From Tetrapyrgos nigripes (Eukaryota > Basidiomycota > Agaricomycetes > Agaricales > Campanellaceae): a stretch of 64,000 bases of DNA. A model generated the notes under the pieces. That model was not told the origin of the DNA, did not search any database, and saw nothing but the letters and a program-made list of their open reading frames with translations. The position numbers and the translations under genes were made by a program. Below, in pieces: positions 55,173-64,000 of this stretch (the first letter of the stretch is position 1; each line of letters starts with the position of its first letter). Where the stretch lies: contig JAACJM010000068.1 of NCBI GenBank assembly GCA_013368315.1, positions 248,001-312,000 of the forward strand, in the 5' to 3' direction.

Positions 55173-55745
55173 ATTCTCACGATAGATAGATACAATCTCT
55201 TTGCTGTGTCTCCGTCGATCTTACCATTGGCTCAAAGAAGCTCAAAATACCGTGTATCATTATTGCAAATATAGTTCATACTACAACCAATTCACGCCTC
55301 TCAATCCGAGATCTCTCTCTAAGCATAAGCCACTTGTTTTTTCCCCCCAAGCTACATACTAGCCTTGCTGTTCGCACTGCGCATGCTCGTACACAACGCA
55401 ATCTAGTCATTGCTTACCAGAGACCCGAAAGATCCTAATTTGAAGCTCCATATCTTCCACACATCCTACCTTTTCAAAGTGTGCATCTAGCTCACGACGG
55501 TGAAACCACCCAGTTTCGAAGCACACCATGACGACCTCCACTGCAGCTTGTCCATGCGTAGTCGGTATTTACGGTAACATGTTCTCTTTTTCGAGCTAGG
55601 CCGATCTGAGGATAACATTTTGCAACTTGAGATTCACAGTGTGTAACGGGCGCTCAAACGCCGCTTGTCCTAATATGTACAGAGGGGAACTGCGGAGAAG
55701 CGCACTGGCGAGTGAGTACTAGCTGGACGATTGTCATGTTTCGAT
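55043..55745. other. Intergenic, no gene seen
   Basis: The left 130 nt are the duplicated 5' flank of F-box A4. The rest shows no ORF or repeat of note. Confidence 0.4.
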
Positions 55746-56850
55746 TCAGACAGTCGCTTTAAAAGATGAGATTCCAAGTGACGATATCGTGATGTTGACC
55801 TCCTGAAGAGCGAGAAAATGGCGTAACTTATAGATTAACTGGCTAAACTTGAAAAAGCATCGATATGTTGGATCTTCATGATACAACACACCTGTCAGTA
55901 TCCAAGCCGCAAATACAAAGGGACCACATACCTCGCTCTGAATCTGGATCTGGGCATGGCACACCAAGTAGATGGAGCTCTTTTGCTTGACGGCCGTCCT
56001 GTTTGAGGAAGTTGCAAGCCTGATCATCTGGTAAACGGTCAAACCAGCCTAGCTTCAGTGTTCTGGAAAGGGACGAATCAAATGCACCGGGTGTCACCAG
56101 CAACTCCAGTCTCGGTGTATAGACAGCAATCTTCTCAAATCCCGACAGTGCCAGGGTCTTAAGTCGGAGCGGTGAATGAGACTGACAGGGCTCTGAAGGT
56201 GGTTTTGAAGGTTTACATCAGTGGCTTACGCCTTCAACATCAGCGGATTCTGGTCCTCTGGACGGAATTCGCCCGTACGAAGCGCAGGTAAAGCAAGCAA
56301 CATCACCCTCAAGTCTTCCCAAGACATGCCTCCTTTCACAATGAGGCTCTCCACGGATGAGTTTCGCGACGAAGATCCGGCCAGCTGTACTCCCAGTAGA
56401 TTTGTTGATGCATGCGCCATAGCTAATGTCGATTTCTAGGGCCCGGATGTTTGTGTATTTCTCCACCAGACTGTTAGCTCCTCGAATATGCAGGCATTCT
56501 TGCTCGCAATTTATGTCGTCAACCCTAACCGTGACTCTGGTGACATGCGAAGCAAGGTGGGCAGACTGAAAATGACTGAGGAATGTGTTGAAAGGATTAT
56601 TGGAGTTGACATCTCTGAGCACGATAGATCTAGAGCTGAAGAGGTATCACTGAGCTCCGAATGGCCATGCACGACAAACCAGTGCCTCAATAACGCAGGG
56701 AAATCCTCGAGTTCCCGTTATGGCATGCTTTATCATCTCCGAGTCCGAAGACAGTTTTGATACCGGTAGGCTGAGTACTGGAGGCTGCGTAGCTTTAGCT
56801 TTGGCTCCTCTTCTTGCTGAGCCACCTGCAGTGACTGCGGTGGTCCAAGA
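55746..56850 (-). pseudogene. F-box family copy A5, strongly decayed
   Basis: The minus strand reads VIEALVCRAWPFGAQ, then a TGA in gctcagtgatacctc where the living copies have gctcagcgatatctt (Arg), then YLFSSRSIVLRDVNSNNPFN, VTRVTVRVDD, LHIRGANSLVEKYTNIRALE. A gap and frame change follow, then TLKLGWFDRLPDD and ELHLLGVPCPDP. It resembles copy A1 more than A3/A4. The F-box start is barely recognisable and no start codon can be assigned. The 3' exons beyond the first intron are not identified. Confidence 0.65.
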
Positions 56851-57340
56851 GGTATATGATAGTCTATTTGCGGTGTGAGATAAATAGCTCGACGAAGAGG
56901 AAGAAAACGCACAGTTGAGGATAAAATGACCTTCTCACGTCCAGCTGGGTCAATCTACCCTTTGTAAGGCTTGTTGCCTTTTGATCCCATACCACAGTTG
57001 GCGAACGAAAAGACAAGTACGCGTCTCCATGACATCGAGATGGTTGCTCTCTTAAGTAGCTCCATTTAACAAGACCACAAACAACTAAAAGTACAGTAAG
57101 ATACCAAATATTATTAAAATATGTCTAACTTTTTCAACGCTACTATAAACCCACACTGCGTCCACATCCAATCATGTATGCCTGCCAAGCATGCCTAATC
57201 ACGTACGCACACCCATAGTGGAATCATTGCCAACCAACACCATCCATTTCTGGCCTCTCGTAGTCAACCTCACGAAATCCACCTACACCCCACCCAAGCC
57301 AGTTAGCATCCCTGACCCCCTTGCGTCGCGACACGGCCGA
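56851..57340. other. Intergenic, no gene seen
   Basis: No convincing ORF; the left end is upstream sequence of dead F-box copy A5. Confidence 0.4.
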
Positions 57341-57995
57341 TTACTGATAGCCTTCCCTAACACAAAATCGCACCGGCGCACTCTCCCCAACCCCTAGTCC
57401 AACCTTCTTCAAATCCAACGCTTTGCACCTTAAATGCACATTTCTCGGACCCGGACCCGAGTCAGCCGCGCATCCGACTTTGTTGCTGTCGCAGTCGTTG
57501 TCGTTGTGACTATGAGCACTGTTAGGGGTTTGCATTTGCATAGGGGGGTTAACAGTCGGATTACGGTGGCAGGAGACCGGGTATGGACGGTCGTTGTGGA
57601 TAGGATGGTCTTGCTGTGCCAAAGCTGCGGCGGAGTTGGTGGAAGAAGAAGCCCAGAATGGAGCTGTGTCCGAGTCTAGTCTGTCTATTTGTATGGGAGG
57701 GTTGACTGCTGGAAGACGGTCTCGATAAGGTGGATAAGGATACCGGCGCATATTCTGAGTCGACGGGTCGAAGTTAAACGAAGCAACGGAGGTGTCCTCT
57801 ATCGAGATACCACGGAGCCTATCCTACAAATGAAGCTTCTCAGAACATGGTACGAGAAAGTAAGAGCACAATGCGTACCGGTTTGTTATAAGACCCAAGT
57901 ACCACTGGAGAAGCTACTACCACTCCAAACGCACTGAATAGGGTCAAACTGGTGCATACTAGTACCAGCTGCGTCCATGAGTGCGGAAAGTACAT
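57341..57995 (-). CDS. Unidentified single-pass membrane protein, 2 exons, 199 aa
   Basis: Exons: 57879-57995 and 57341-57823 (600 nt, in frame; intron gtacgc...gtag). ATG at 57995 (MYFPHSWTQLVLVCTSLTLF) begins a hydrophobic helix (residues 8-30, ending VVVASPVVLGSY). The rest is hydrophilic: RGISIEDTSVASFNFDPSTQ, PYPPYRDRLPAVNPPIQ and a near repeat TVNPPMQMQTP, His/Asn/Asp-rich sequence, then a Lys/Arg-rich end with one Cys pair. No family recognised. The first helix could be a signal anchor. The upstream frame is open beyond 57995, so the start is tentative. Confidence 0.5.
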
Positions 57996-58942
57996 GAGAA
58001 AGGATGTCTGGGACTTGTACCGAATGTCAGAGCCTTTAAAGCACATAAGAAAGAGAGACAAACTGAGGATAGACCGTGCTTGGACGATTTAGGACGAGAG
58101 ATTGATGTATGGAATGGTATCAGGCCTGTGAATCACAGACTAGGAGAAAAGCAGGCAAGTTATAGTTTGCTTGCGGAACGGGCAAGTGCGGCACAGTAGC
58201 ACCGGATAGGTAGATATAGACCACTATAGCAGTGTTTTAACCGCAGGCAGTGGAGCGTTAAGCTTAGAGAGGGATCTGCGTTGAAAATAGCAGCAGCACT
58301 TTATGTGAAAACAAGAGACTGGCACCGTAGTACCACACGCCTTCTGGCTGTGTCGATGTCACCTGGGGTCTTCTGTGCATAGAATAATACCGTAAGTCTT
58401 CCAAAACAGACATTTTCATTAAGACGACAGAAAGAAGCCGTCGCCAATGATACCTTACGGCTGTTGCTATCGTTTCCTGTTCTTCACTGCACGAAAAACA
58501 GACATATATAGCCCAAAGACGATTTAATACTTCGACACTGGGATTTCATAATCGACTGGGAAGAAGTTGCAATGTCATCCGAATGAATGCTTTCACAAGC
58601 AAGGGGGAATATCTGCCCGAAAGCAAGAAGGCGAAGAAGAGCATTTTATTTGGGACACCAGGACACCAGGCCTGTCAAAGTAGAGCCGCGGTAGAGCCTA
58701 GTCCACACAGCAGACTTCGTAAGGCGGTCGATGCTGCGCAGTCAGGATAGCCAAGACGTATATTTCCAATCCAACGACAGTGCGGAGACAGGTCATAGCA
58801 GAAGCACAATATCCCGTGCCCCTGTCCCACCGAAGGTCTTCCCAGTTCTAGAAACAAATGTGACCTACAACCCGACTTCAATTCACGCTCGGGTGACACT
58901 GAATTGAAAACGTACCAGACACCGATAGTTCCAAAAACTAAA
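57996..58942. other. Intergenic 0.95 kb, no gene seen
   Basis: Only short overlapping ORFs; likely upstream sequence of the membrane-protein gene and 3' flank of the OST4-like gene. Confidence 0.4.
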
Positions 58943-59071
58943 TCATTCCTTCTTCTCGCCATTCTTAGCAAGGTATCTAGCGTTCACTGCAACAAAGTGA
59001 TACCCGACAACAGTGAACATGGCTAGTATGCCCAAAGAGTTGGCAAGTGTGTATAATGTTGCGTGGGTCAT
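58943..59071 (-). CDS. OST4: Probable oligosaccharyltransferase subunit OST4, 42 aa, intronless
   Basis: A 43-codon frame from ATG 59071 to TGA 58943-58945. The peptide MTHATLYTLANSLGILAMFT continues VVGYHFVAVNARYLAKN and a lysine/glutamate end. One membrane helix near the N-terminus, an Asn after the helix and a very short length match the mini-subunit OST4 of the ER oligosaccharyltransferase, which stabilises the STT3-OST3 subcomplex for N-glycosylation. The call rests on length, topology and recalled fungal relatives; other mini-membrane proteins could look alike. It is too short for most ORF callers. Head-to-head with QCR8. Confidence 0.6.
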   Translation of the reverse strand: MTHATLYTLANSLGILAMFTVVGYHFVAVNARYLAKNGEKKE

Positions 59072-59277
59072 ATTAAAGTCTGTAGAAGACAGAACCGTCA
59101 GTCTATGTAGCTTTCAGGACGGAAGAAGAGCATACGAGTGTGGTGGTGGTAGTTGTGGAAGACGTGTCGAGTTTATTTGTCACTGTGTGCCTACAGCCTC
59201 TAACGGGAGGGACCGGCTGTAAGTATCGCGTCCTGCTCGCTACATCCTCCAAACACTCTCCTTCTCTTCTGCCCACC
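59072..59277. promoter_or_regulatory. Short divergent promoter, OST4-like / QCR8
   Basis: 206 nt between the two ATGs on opposite strands. The QCR8 side is pyrimidine-rich (ctctccttctcttctgccc) just before its ATG, as in many highly expressed fungal genes. Confidence 0.45.
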
Positions 59278-59823
59278 ATGAGGCCCTCAGTGACTCGCTA
59301 CAGTGATATGCCAGGCCGTATGTGTGGTGATTTTGTAGGAGAAGTTATTGCTAATCTATAGTTGTCTAAACCAGCTCAGCACGCCTGGGTGAGTTTCCAA
59401 CCCAACTCCATTTACAGCGAAGCAATATGCTCATTTCTGGTTTCTAGAATAGGTGGTGGGGTGACACCGCTCTTCAGAAGCAACGAGGTGTTGTTCAATA
59501 CAGTGCGTCACCGTTAGGACTCCAATCTTCAAGAGCAACAACGATGCTAACCTGTGTGTGATGATATCCAGCCATCTCGCCTTACCAGTCCAAGGCTGCT
59601 CCTAAAATGATTCGCTCCTACATTTTTAACTTCTACAGACGGGTTTCCGGTGAAGCTGTCTACTTCGTCGTTCCCTTCGCCCTTGGTACGTCTTCCCTGT
59701 AAGCTTCTTTTACATGGTTACCTGACTTGTTACACAGGTTACGGAGTCTACACCTGGGCCAAAAACCGTTACGAGTACATGAACAGCAAGGCTGGACACC
59801 TTGCTTCTGGCGAACACCACTAA
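59278..59823 (+). CDS. QCR8: Cytochrome bc1 complex subunit 8 (QCR8), 5 exons, 102 aa
   Basis: Exons: 59278-59317, 59375-59388, 59448-59502, 59572-59685, 59738-59823 (309 nt, in frame). Landmarks: WNRWWGDTALQKQRGVVQYT, ISPYQSKA, FNFYRRVSGEAVYFVVPFAL, GYGVYTWAKNRYEY. These match the QCR8 pattern: matrix-side N-terminus with KQRG and Y-S/T-x-SP, then one inner-membrane helix. QCR8 binds cytochrome b early in assembly of respiratory complex III. Exon 2 is only 14 nt, so the gene is easily missed or truncated by automated prediction. The exon 1/2 junction is the least certain part. No disruption. Confidence 0.92.
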
Positions 59824-62811
59824 ACCAAAGCTACATACGTATAGAGTTTCGGAGCGCGTCGTACGTCCATATCCTTTTCCACAGCTACCCTAATTTTAAC
59901 CTGTTCTTTTCTAGCATGAATCCTGCCTGCTCTAAATACTGTAGACCAGATTTATAATGCAATCCATTTCTTTTTTCGTCAGGACAAACCGCTGCGGGTC
60001 CTTCCACCAAACCGAGCTTCAATCAACTTAATTTAGCCTAAATTGACTGTCTTTTCTGAACACGCGCTCTCGTTGCGCTCGGATACTACAACAGTCCGTC
60101 GCGTCTAGACACTAAAGCCAAGGAGTGCAGTATTCAAGTGAACACTCCCAAACGCCCAGACGTCACAGTAGTTCATCAATCTTTCCCTTTGGAAAATCTC
60201 TGCAATGTTTCTTCATACCAGCCACATCATACCTGGACCTCCTGTCTACGTTTGTTCGCCTTGGCGGGCGACAATCTTTCCGTTGACAATGATGGATACA
60301 GGATGCAACCTCCTGACTGACTAGGTGGAAAGACGTTTCAACCGCTCTTAGCCGACGGTAGCAGTTATCTGCACCGTTTCCAAGTACCAGCAGGATAAAG
60401 AAGCAGTGCAATGGCGCTATCATGGTGCTGCAAGGTTGCCAGAGTAGATACTACCATGTTCTATTGCGAAGTTCGACAACCAAATGATAGGGTCTTGGCC
60501 TTTATATTTGTCTGAATCTCGACCCAATAGTCAAGCCTGAGTTATCTGACACTGAACTTAGGACTGCTTGCGCTTGTGACGGCTGTGCCTATCTTGAGGT
60601 TTGCATGACAAACTGCGAGCAAAGGCGCTTGTCAACTGACGTGTCGATGTCCTCTAGGCTCTCGGATACCGAGACTGAGAAACCTGGGGAATTGGGACGT
60701 TGTCCACAGGGGTATCCTGGACGGCGGCAGGTGTGGTTCTAAGTTAAGTACCACAGACACCAGCGAGTAATGTACATACTTCAGCATTGTGGGGTCGTGC
60801 TAAAGCTCGTAGCTGGAACTTGGCAGGCCGCATAGCCACAATAATGCATGGAAGTCGGAAACAGTCAAATGTGTCGAAGACCTCGGAGAGTGAAGAATAG
60901 CGAGTACGAACTTGATCATAGGTCTTCAGCTCTGAGCTGATATGACTGCTGGCTTGAAAATTCGGGCATGGTCTGATTTGAGACGGTACAGCTACTATAG
61001 AGAGACGGTTTGGCTTCTGGTTGAACCGCGTTGGTTCAGTGTAGCAAGATCTGGGGCCAAGCTTAAGAGAACTCCTTTGTGAAGAGCCACTGCATCTGGC
61101 GCCAAAATGGTAGTAGATAGGCGCTGGTGGGCGTCTATCATTGGAGTGCTCGTGAAATTTTGACCAAAACCCTTCCCCACTGGCAAATTGTGTACATACA
61201 TGCAGTATTTTCGAGAGAAGACGGACCGGAAGTCTGAGCGAAATGCATTTTCGCGATCTATACGGACCACTATATGTTCCTAGGAGCTGTTGTACTATAG
61301 CTAATGCCAGCTGAGGCTTGGCCCGGGGGCCGGGCTGATGAGTATTTGCGAAGGTACTTGACACTTGTATAGATTTCGATGTCCTGGTGGGTTCCTAGCG
61401 ATGAGAACCTGCAATTGACAGTACAACGCTTCAAATTACAGCTAATTCACCGGTGGATCTAGGCTGGTAGCGGGATCCAAAATTGGGAGTTTTTACAGCC
61501 ACAACTTCTGAACGAACTTCGGGTAGGACATGACTGATCATATGAAGATCATACGGATCGAGCTGAAGATGCGCAGAACAACCTGCAATAACCAGCAGAC
61601 TAAGAGTCGCATAGGCATGGAGGCTCAGGAGAAAAGGACAGCGGAGTTTGAATTCGACGCCTTCGTATCCGGCCACACGACACGACAGCGACAGCTGTCC
61701 CAAGCCGGTCCCTGTCCGGTCCAGCACTTGCGGCATGCCCTCACCAGCGCACTCATACAGCCTCGGCATCGGTAGAAGTTGCCTTGAATATGCCTTGAGA
61801 TAGTAGATAGATCTACAAGTTCGGCCCATGGATCATCGGACACTGTTCAGAGTTCTTCAGTTTCTACAGCACTCTGGAACAAAGCAGAATTTGCACTGGC
61901 ATGGATAAATGTTGTGGTCGTACCTCTTCTCGCGGATGACTTCCGGTCTTCTATCATTGACACGTCATTGGACACGAAGTTGAATAATCTGCGGAAGATA
62001 CTCAGCTGTACTACTGCGGCCCTCCTAGTGCTTCTCTTCGCGGCCGCCCCTGGCCGCCCTCAAGACCCGAGGGAACGATAGCCGTTGATAGTAGCTCTGC
62101 CTCTTTCCATAAATAACATCTACGAACCAGCGGTTGAAACATCGGTGAGTCCTTATGCAGAACTTTGTAGAGAAGTTCTATGAGACTGATGGGGGCTGGA
62201 GGGCTGGGTTCTCAGTGCACGGGAAATCGGAAACATTATTTGAATCATACGTCTCAAGAGCACGGTAAACAAATACTTCCGGTGCCATTAGCCCAAAGTC
62301 TCATGGTCAGCGCATTTTGCCCCCAAACGTCATTTAGATGAATTCACTTTACAGCAGTTCGAATGGGAAACAAGTTCAAGGCAGTTTAAGATGTAAATGT
62401 ACTCCGTTCCCTGGTTCTAAATCCGCAAAGTCTGCTGCGATCAGGAGGTTAACTAGCTACGATCACTGAAAGCCGCTTTTTCTTGAACACTCAGCAGGTA
62501 AGGTTAGATCAGGAAATCAGCAAGGGCGTATGTAGAATAAATTTCTCGGCTACAGGCAATTTCCCTTCAAAATCAGATTGCCTACCCATTGTAGCACGGT
62601 AGCCGGCCTCAACAGCTCTCTTGCCAATTCGTACTCTAACCAAATTGCTTCAATATGTAGGTTTCCTATCTCCATGGTGTTAAGTATGACGATAATCACC
62701 CCTCCTACGTCTTCCCGTGCATTTTTGACTTTAAAGTTTCGTTAACTGAAATATTTTTAGTCTTCTCCCGCGAACGTTGACCTCAAGAACCCCGAATAAA
62801 TTTCAAGTCAC
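59824..62811. other. Gene-poor 3 kb
   Basis: 3' flank of QCR8, then no convincing gene. Longer ORFs (60744-61364 minus, 61431-61829 minus) begin at non-ATG codons or overlap opposing ORFs and lack motifs. One small candidate is listed at 60163-60423. Confidence 0.4.
60163..60423 (-). CDS. Candidate small secreted cysteine-containing protein, 86 aa
   Basis: A frame from ATG 60423 to a stop at 60163. The start, MIAPLHCFFILLVLGNGADN, looks like a signal peptide. The following 65 residues are basic with Cys at NCY, SCIHHC, KDC and KHC. Small secreted proteins of this type are frequent in mushroom genomes, but the odd number of cysteines, the lack of homologous signals and the short length mean this could be chance. 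Introns were not needed. Confidence 0.25.
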   Translation of the reverse strand: MIAPLHCFFILLVLGNGADNCYRRLRAVETSFHLVSQEVASCIHHCQRKDCRPPRRTNVDRRSRYDVAGMKKHCRDFPKGKIDELL

Positions 62812-63319
62812 TACAGTTGCGGACAATCAAAGTCATCTAATTTTATAGCAGCTGAATGGCTTTTTTTAGACCCAAAATAATTTCAGAATCATACTCAGCT
62901 TGTCGAAATTACGTCCAAAAACGATTTTTCCAGATTTTTCCCACGAGAAATTGTGTTCCACCAAATTTTTGGGGCATTTTTATGAACGTTGTGTACCCCT
63001 TTTGGGCTTGCTAGTTATGGTCCAAGACCATACCAATGTGCCCATCATCCGGTTCAGTTTCAGTACTTCTGCAACTGGACTCGAGGGTGGGCTTGCATCA
63101 GGAACAGATGGTTTCTGGTTTCTGAGTCCAGATAAATTGCGACCTCCATGACTTTTACGAAGACGACCTATGGCAAAGACCTTTGATTGATCATGTATTG
63201 GTGGTTATTGATCAATATTTTTCTCAAAGACGGCTCGTGGGATTTTGAATTTTTTTAAAGAATCATACTCAACTAGCCAAAAGCTGTTGATTGCGCATTT
63301 TTCCAAGATTTTTATAATA

Positions 63320-63555
63320 CTGTAGTATTTCGACCGTAAGTTCGCGTAACGCGTCACCCACCCCCCCACGAACTTGGTCAAAAACGCTTTTCGTAACGGA
63401 TAACAAAGGGATTTTTGGGTGCCTTCTTACCATAAAAGGGTCGTGGGAGTGCCGGCTTCGCCGGCACCCTTCCTAATATGGTAAATGAACTTGATGCAGA
63501 CTAAAGAGATCGCGTAACGCTCAATATCGACGAACTTACGGTCGAAATACTACAG
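63320..63555. mobile_element. MITE (about 236 bp) inserted inside the TIR transposon
   Basis: Perfect terminal inverted repeats: 63318-63344 equals the reverse complement of 63531-63557 over 27 of 27 bases (starts tactgtagtatttcgaccg). Taking the outer TA as target duplication gives an element 63320-63555 starting CTGTAGTATT. The interior has no ORF and holds a hairpin at 63449-63467. Identical TIRs suggest recent insertion. Confidence 0.8.
63449..63467. other. Perfect hairpin within the MITE
   Basis: gtgccggc, loop ttc, gccggcac: 8 bp perfect stem, flanked further out by a second inverted pair (taccata at 63428-63434 and tatggta at 63477-63483). Confidence 0.7.
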
Positions 63556-63766
63556 TAGTTTTAGGTGTACCGCCAAATTTTTGGGGGTCCTGGTACCTTC
63601 TATCTCCGGAACGGCTCGTAGGTTTTGCTTCAAAAAATTATCAGAGGACCCTCTCAATACATGACATTGGTTACCGACACTATGGAAGATCTGTCGATTC
63701 CGCATGTCGTTTGGACACTGGAAAAAGACTGACTAAATTAGATGACTTTGATTGTCCGCAACTGTA

Positions 63767-64000
63767 CGCACGAGGAACGCAGATCCTCGATCCTCGGTTT
63801 CGACTGAAGGAAGCGGCTAAAGGCCCTGCTGTGCGAGCAATACTTGATTCGAACTGTAAATCGCAATCTCTTGAAGGCTGCGTGCGGTCTTTCTATTTAT
63901 TTGTTTGAGGATCGAATTTGAAGCAGGTGGCAGCCCGCAGTATGTATTTTTACCTGTCAGACCACTATGCTTTTGAAGCACAAACCCATAATCGTCCGAG
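63767..64000. other. Window end, nothing recognised
   Basis: Flank of the TIR transposon; no gene evidence. Confidence 0.4.

Larger units (their letters stand above)
62812..63766. mobile_element. TIR DNA transposon remnant, about 0.95 kb, TA-flanked
   Basis: Terminal inverted repeats 62812-62844 and 63734-63766 match at 32 of 33 positions (tacagttgcggacaatcaaa...). The outermost TA on both sides fits a TA target duplication, as for Tc1/mariner-IS630 elements, making the TIR proper start with CAGTTGCGG. The inside has no transposase ORF. It contains a diverged direct repeat: about 62884-62970 (agaatcatactca...atttttccag, then ccaaatttttgggg) recurs at about 63260-63590, where it is split by the MITE at 63320-63555. 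Confidence 0.75.

Noticed and set aside
60744..61364. 206-codon minus-strand ORF
   Set aside because: It begins at a non-ATG codon, has no recognisable domain, composition like noncoding DNA, and overlaps other ORFs; no splice logic improves it.
61431..61829. 132-codon minus-strand ORF with a hydrophobic patch
   Set aside because: It overlaps two opposing ORFs and shows no motif; the hydrophobic patch alone is not evidence.
1..64000. CRISPR arrays, rRNA genes, bacterial operons or phage modules
   Set aside because: No spaced direct repeats, rRNA segments or prokaryotic gene organisation were seen; spliceosomal introns throughout show a eukaryotic genome.

Overview
The window is nuclear DNA of a filamentous basidiomycete, most likely an Agaricomycete (mushroom-forming fungus). 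Most genes are split by many short GT-AG introns (about 45-75 nt) with CTNAY branch points. The gene content fits: F-box and BTB proteins of basidiomycete type, a tandem GH30 pair, a laccase-type multicopper oxidase, a Zn2Cys6 factor, PRP6, MCD4, QCR8 and a probable OST4. All gene models were built by hand from reading frames and splice signals. No database was searched, so family names rest on recognised motifs.

Layout. 1-5.4 kb holds the end of one gene, a decayed trypsin-like gene, a dead F-box gene and a foldback/TIR repeat. 5.4-7.2 kb is an apparently intact F-box gene. 7.7-11.3 kb is MCD4 (GPI ethanolamine-phosphate transferase, 11 exons). 11.8-13.5 kb is a decayed coiled-coil gene, followed by 3 kb without recognisable genes. 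16.6-25 kb holds a Zn2Cys6 factor, an M28 aminopeptidase, an alpha/beta hydrolase lacking its expected nucleophile serine, and GH30 copy 1. 26.2-29.9 kb holds two dead F-box copies and a relic. 30.1-37.3 kb holds GH30 copy 2, a BTB gene and PRP6. 37.5-41.3 kb is a gene of about 990 codons carrying roughly a dozen SUMO-consensus motifs and a KOW-like C-terminus. 41.5-46 kb holds another F-box copy and a broken partial duplicate of that gene. 46-52.2 kb holds a membrane-anchored multicopper oxidase, a small membrane protein and a second BTB gene. 53-57 kb holds an intact and a dead F-box copy. 57.3-59.8 kb holds a small membrane protein, a probable OST4 and QCR8. 59.8-64 kb is gene-poor and ends in a TIR transposon with a MITE inserted in it.

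The housekeeping genes (MCD4, PRP6, QCR8, probable OST4) look intact. Between them lies a fast-changing compartment. One F-box family has at least five copies or relics here, only one fully open, inside duplicated blocks that carry their flanks. GH30 and the SUMO-motif gene are also duplicated, and nested transposon remnants are present.

The most unusual items are the SUMO-motif/KOW gene and its broken copy, the type II membrane-anchored laccase with a methionine at the type-1 copper axial position, the GC-AG intron exactly before the GH30 nucleophile codon, and the F-box birth-and-death series.
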